NCBI GenBank assembly: GCA_029964075.1
Contig: CM057136.1
Coordinates: forward strand, 12,214,001 to 12,278,000
Direction: 5' to 3'
DNA length: 64,000 nt
Source: Patiria pectinifera
Lineage: Eukaryota > Echinodermata > Asteroidea > Valvatida > Asterinidae
Shown: one piece after another, positions 61,036 through 64,000 of the stretch
Numbering within the stretch: position 1 is the first letter of the stretch
Layout: each line of letters begins with the position of its first letter
The notes under the pieces: model-generated
The model's input: only the letters and a program-made list of their open reading frames with translations
Told to the model about the DNA's origin: nothing
The model's database searches: none
Translations under genes and position numbers: made by a program

Positions 61036-64000
61036 ACATGGTGGATTTTTAAAGATGGTGGATTTTCCAAGATGGCAGATGGATTTGTCAATTTTCTTGA
61101 CAATTTTGCTGATACAAAATTGTGTCCAATGGAGCCATTACACTTTCTAGTACATTTATAAATACAATTTTGTTGGAAAGAAATTAAAAAACAATGCACC
61201 GGTACCTGGTATTGACAAAACCTCAAAAGTGCAAAACATCATGCAAATGTATGAATCTCTTGCTTGCCATTAGGTTACAGTGCAGAGAGAGTTAACTTGA
61301 ACTGTTGTGTTTTTGTGGGTCACATGGCACTGACGTAAACACAAGAAAAAGGTCAGACGGGCGGGTTAAGCCAGATTACAATGTGTTGGGCCGCCGCCCG
61401 TCCGGTTTGGCTTGATGTCGCTTCCTAGCTCAGTGGTCCCAGACTCCAGGTATAAATTAAATTGTCTCGGTTAGGGATTTGGGATTTATTGGAGCTGCTT
61501 CAAAAAACCTAACTCCCCACTAATGCCCCAGCTCTGGTGAAAACGGGTCAGCTTGATTTGGGGAGGGGGAGGGGTGATGAGCGTTGTGTAAGGAATTTAC
61601 TTGTTGTAGGCTTTGGAAAAATGACAGTTTTGTGAAAAAAATGTATACATTTGTACATGTACTGCACATGTAGCATATATGCACATGTACTTGTAAAAGT
61701 TGGTTCAGTAATAGACCTCTGCGGCCTATGAGGATTCATGCATTTAACACTCTGTACAAAGAAAAGCAATAAAAAAACAAATCAGAGTGAGTAATTTAAG
61801 ACTTTGAGAAAGGTCCTGCTAAGGATTGAAACGTTAGGCCCTATAATTTCTGTATTTGTACATAAAATATTGCAAGTCAAGGCAGTCAGTAAGGAGGTTG
61901 CAACAGTTTTATCCGTTTTCACGTTAAGAATGTGTAAGCTTTCATACTAAATGTACATGTACATGTACATGTACATGTAGCGCTTCATCAGGTTCAATTT
62001 GAGCAGATTTACATGTAAGGTGGTTCTAAAAATAAGAAGAGAAGATCTCAGGATTTGAAATATAAATTTCCATAAAGTTGCCGTGAAATTGTTCTCTTGA
62101 CTTTGAGTCGAAGAATTACCTGTAGTTCCAATGGGACAATTGCCAAGTGTCAAAATCCATTTGCAAAACACTGCATTGCGAGAATGTCTTCCTCGAACAT
62201 GCACGGATTTGCCCTTGTCATAAACCACATCCGTGAGATCCCTCTCCCCCCACGTTTTCCCCCACCCCCCTTCCCCAGCTTATAATAATTTCCTCTCGGC
62301 TAATCTAATTAGGATGGAATAGCACTCGGAAGGCCTCAGCCAAAGCCGTTTGGGTGGAACTTGTTAAGCGAGGCCGTGGCCTCAAAACAGCTGTAGACCA
62401 AAGGGGTGTGTGCCCGCGCCCCTTGGAGGGGACACTGAGAGTTTCATACTCAGTCACATGACCTGTTCCCCAATTTCACAGGGGGCCAAAACTTTGGTTA
62501 AAAGGACCTGGGGTTTTAGGAGTATCGTGCATTTCAGAACGGGCCAGTGTACGAAAGTATTATCAAAAGTTACATTTGTACTTGTAACTCCTGACGTCTT
62601 CCGACTGTACTGACGTCTTCCGACTGTACTGTACTACCTTCCTCCAAGGTACTTTATACCGGTAGTTCTTTAACATGTCTTGCGGTTAATGTACGTGACA
62701 CAACATATCCAACGCAAGTTTCTCTATCCTGGGGAAACTGGACCAATAGTTAAACCGCTGAAGAACCATTGACTAGTGGTGTGGACTCATCTGCTACAAT
62801 TTGAGCTTCAAGATCCAAATTCTGGTTTTGGGATCGGCTGGCTCTTGGGACGATAAATCAAGCTGGATTCGTGAATATTGAATGTGAATAAGGTGCGTGG
62901 GTTCTTGTATCTAAATTAAGATGTTCATGTCGTCAAGAGATTGGTATGTAAATACTTAGCTAGTGTATACATCAGACAGAATTTTAAATGCTTATCAAAG
63001 CTGCAGATGGCCAACATTTGACGGTTTTAACCAATCCCGGGCACACTGTCAATTAATGTTGTGTGTATTATAGATATAAACTGAATCTGAACCGAAACCG
63101 ATCTGAATTCCCCAACAAAAATTACGGGAAAAACCAATCCAAACCAACCTGAAACGAAACGACCGAAGAAAACCGAATATCTGGCTCGGGCAAATCGTCC
63201 TACATTTGTATATTTCATGAACACTGTGTCCGCTTTTTGTGCCTGAACTTAACCGCTTGGCCTGATTTTGTTTTGAAAACTGTAGTGTCTCAGTAAAGAA
63301 ACATACAGAAAGGGTATGGTGAACACCTCTAACGTGACATACTGGTGGGCATAAACGTTATAGAATGTGCATGATAGACCACAAAGCACATGCACAATCG
63401 CGCGGTGAGTTGACGGTCGTCGTATCGGGCACAGTGACTGCAATTTGTACCACGTGAATTTCCGAACTGTTTCATTTTTGTTCGGTTTCTTTCAGATTTT
63501 TCACAAGATGGCTTAACCAACCCAACCTGACCCGAAAATCGCAAACCCAAAACCAAAACAGACCCGATCCAAAGTTAACCAAAGTCGGTTTCAGGTCAGG
63601 TCGGTTTTAGTATCGGGTCAAATTTGCACAACACTATAAATTCTATCACGAAGGCCCTCTTCAATGTGGGGGGGGGGGGGGGTTCTATGCAATAGCATAC
63701 ACACTGGTTTCTCCATTGAAGGGGGCCTCATGAGTGTACCATGATCACGTGCCTGGATCCGTCTCAGCAGTCTCAATGTGATAGTGGCAGTCAAAATTCT
63801 TTGTGTGGTTGGTGCAATAACCACAACACTGTTATGTACGGTCAATTAATAATATTATGATTTTTTTTATATATTGCATGGGGTTTATTGCTCGTTGCTA
63901 GGCTACATATGTACGCACATTGCAAATTACAGTAGATTCTAAGTACCTACATGTATGGTACATGTACTCTTGAACTTATTTTCGTGTTTATACATAAATG
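61036..64000. other. repeat-rich right edge, no gene seen
   Basis: Holds a TACATGTACATG run at 61951-61979, a CCTGCTAAGGATTGAAACGT segment near 61816, and two tandem CTGACGTCTTCCGACTGTA units at 62589-62628. Two ACCGAA/TCGGTT-biased stretches (63070-63180, 63480-63620) also occur. No exon is supported. Confidence 0.45.

Noticed and set aside
1-64000. CRISPR arrays, bacterial operons or prophage
   Set aside because: Spliced animal genes and eukaryotic repeats fill the window; no regularly spaced direct-repeat array or prokaryotic gene cluster is visible.

Overview
This is eukaryotic, animal nuclear DNA. Coding sequence is split into short exons with GT-AG borders, introns are AT-rich, and simple repeats and inverted-repeat transposons are abundant. 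Single-copy-looking members of vertebrate gene families, tRNA-derived SINE ends and frequent ACATGT/GTACAT runs suggest a marine invertebrate deuterostome. An echinoderm such as a sea star is my best guess, but this is inference with low confidence.

Region 1 (about 1-22.45 kb, minus strand) holds most of a PTPN13 orthologue (FAP-1/PTP-BL/PTP-Bas, the KIND-FERM-PDZ protein tyrosine phosphatase scaffold). I could chain 30 coding exons from the start codon at 22441 down to 67 with every splice phase compatible. They encode about 2761 residues: KIND, an RS-rich linker, FERM, and PDZ1 to PDZ5 separated by long low-complexity linkers. The window ends before the C-terminal phosphatase domain, which should lie just left of base 1. 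Many introns carry a short inverted-repeat (MITE-like) element.

Region 2 (about 22.45-40.9 kb) is non-coding between the two divergently transcribed genes. It contains MITEs (including a hAT-like element nested inside another MITE), a 5'-truncated but open non-LTR reverse transcriptase, a long near-perfect palindrome, SINE remnants, tandem duplications and a promoter-like stretch near 31.45-31.75 kb.

Region 3 (about 40.9-58.2 kb, plus strand) is an orthologue of the vertebrate ARHGAP24/22/25 group (FilGAP-like RhoGAPs). Six exons encode about 679 residues: a basic N-terminus, PH, RhoGAP with arginine finger, and a C-terminal coiled coil, followed by a long AT-rich 3' flank. Its introns hold several copies of one TTAA-flanked MITE family and a 17-18 bp minisatellite.

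Region 4 (about 58.2-64 kb) has no recognisable coding exon. A promoter-like stretch with two CRE octamers and a good splice donor (about 59.09-59.49 kb) may start another plus-strand gene to the right. A 550 bp palindromic element and simple repeats follow.

PTPN13 and ARHGAP24 also lie near each other on human chromosome 4q21, so their adjacency here looks like conserved linkage. Functionally, PTPN13 is a submembranous scaffold and phosphatase, and FilGAP-type proteins are Rac/Cdc42 GAPs at the actin cortex.
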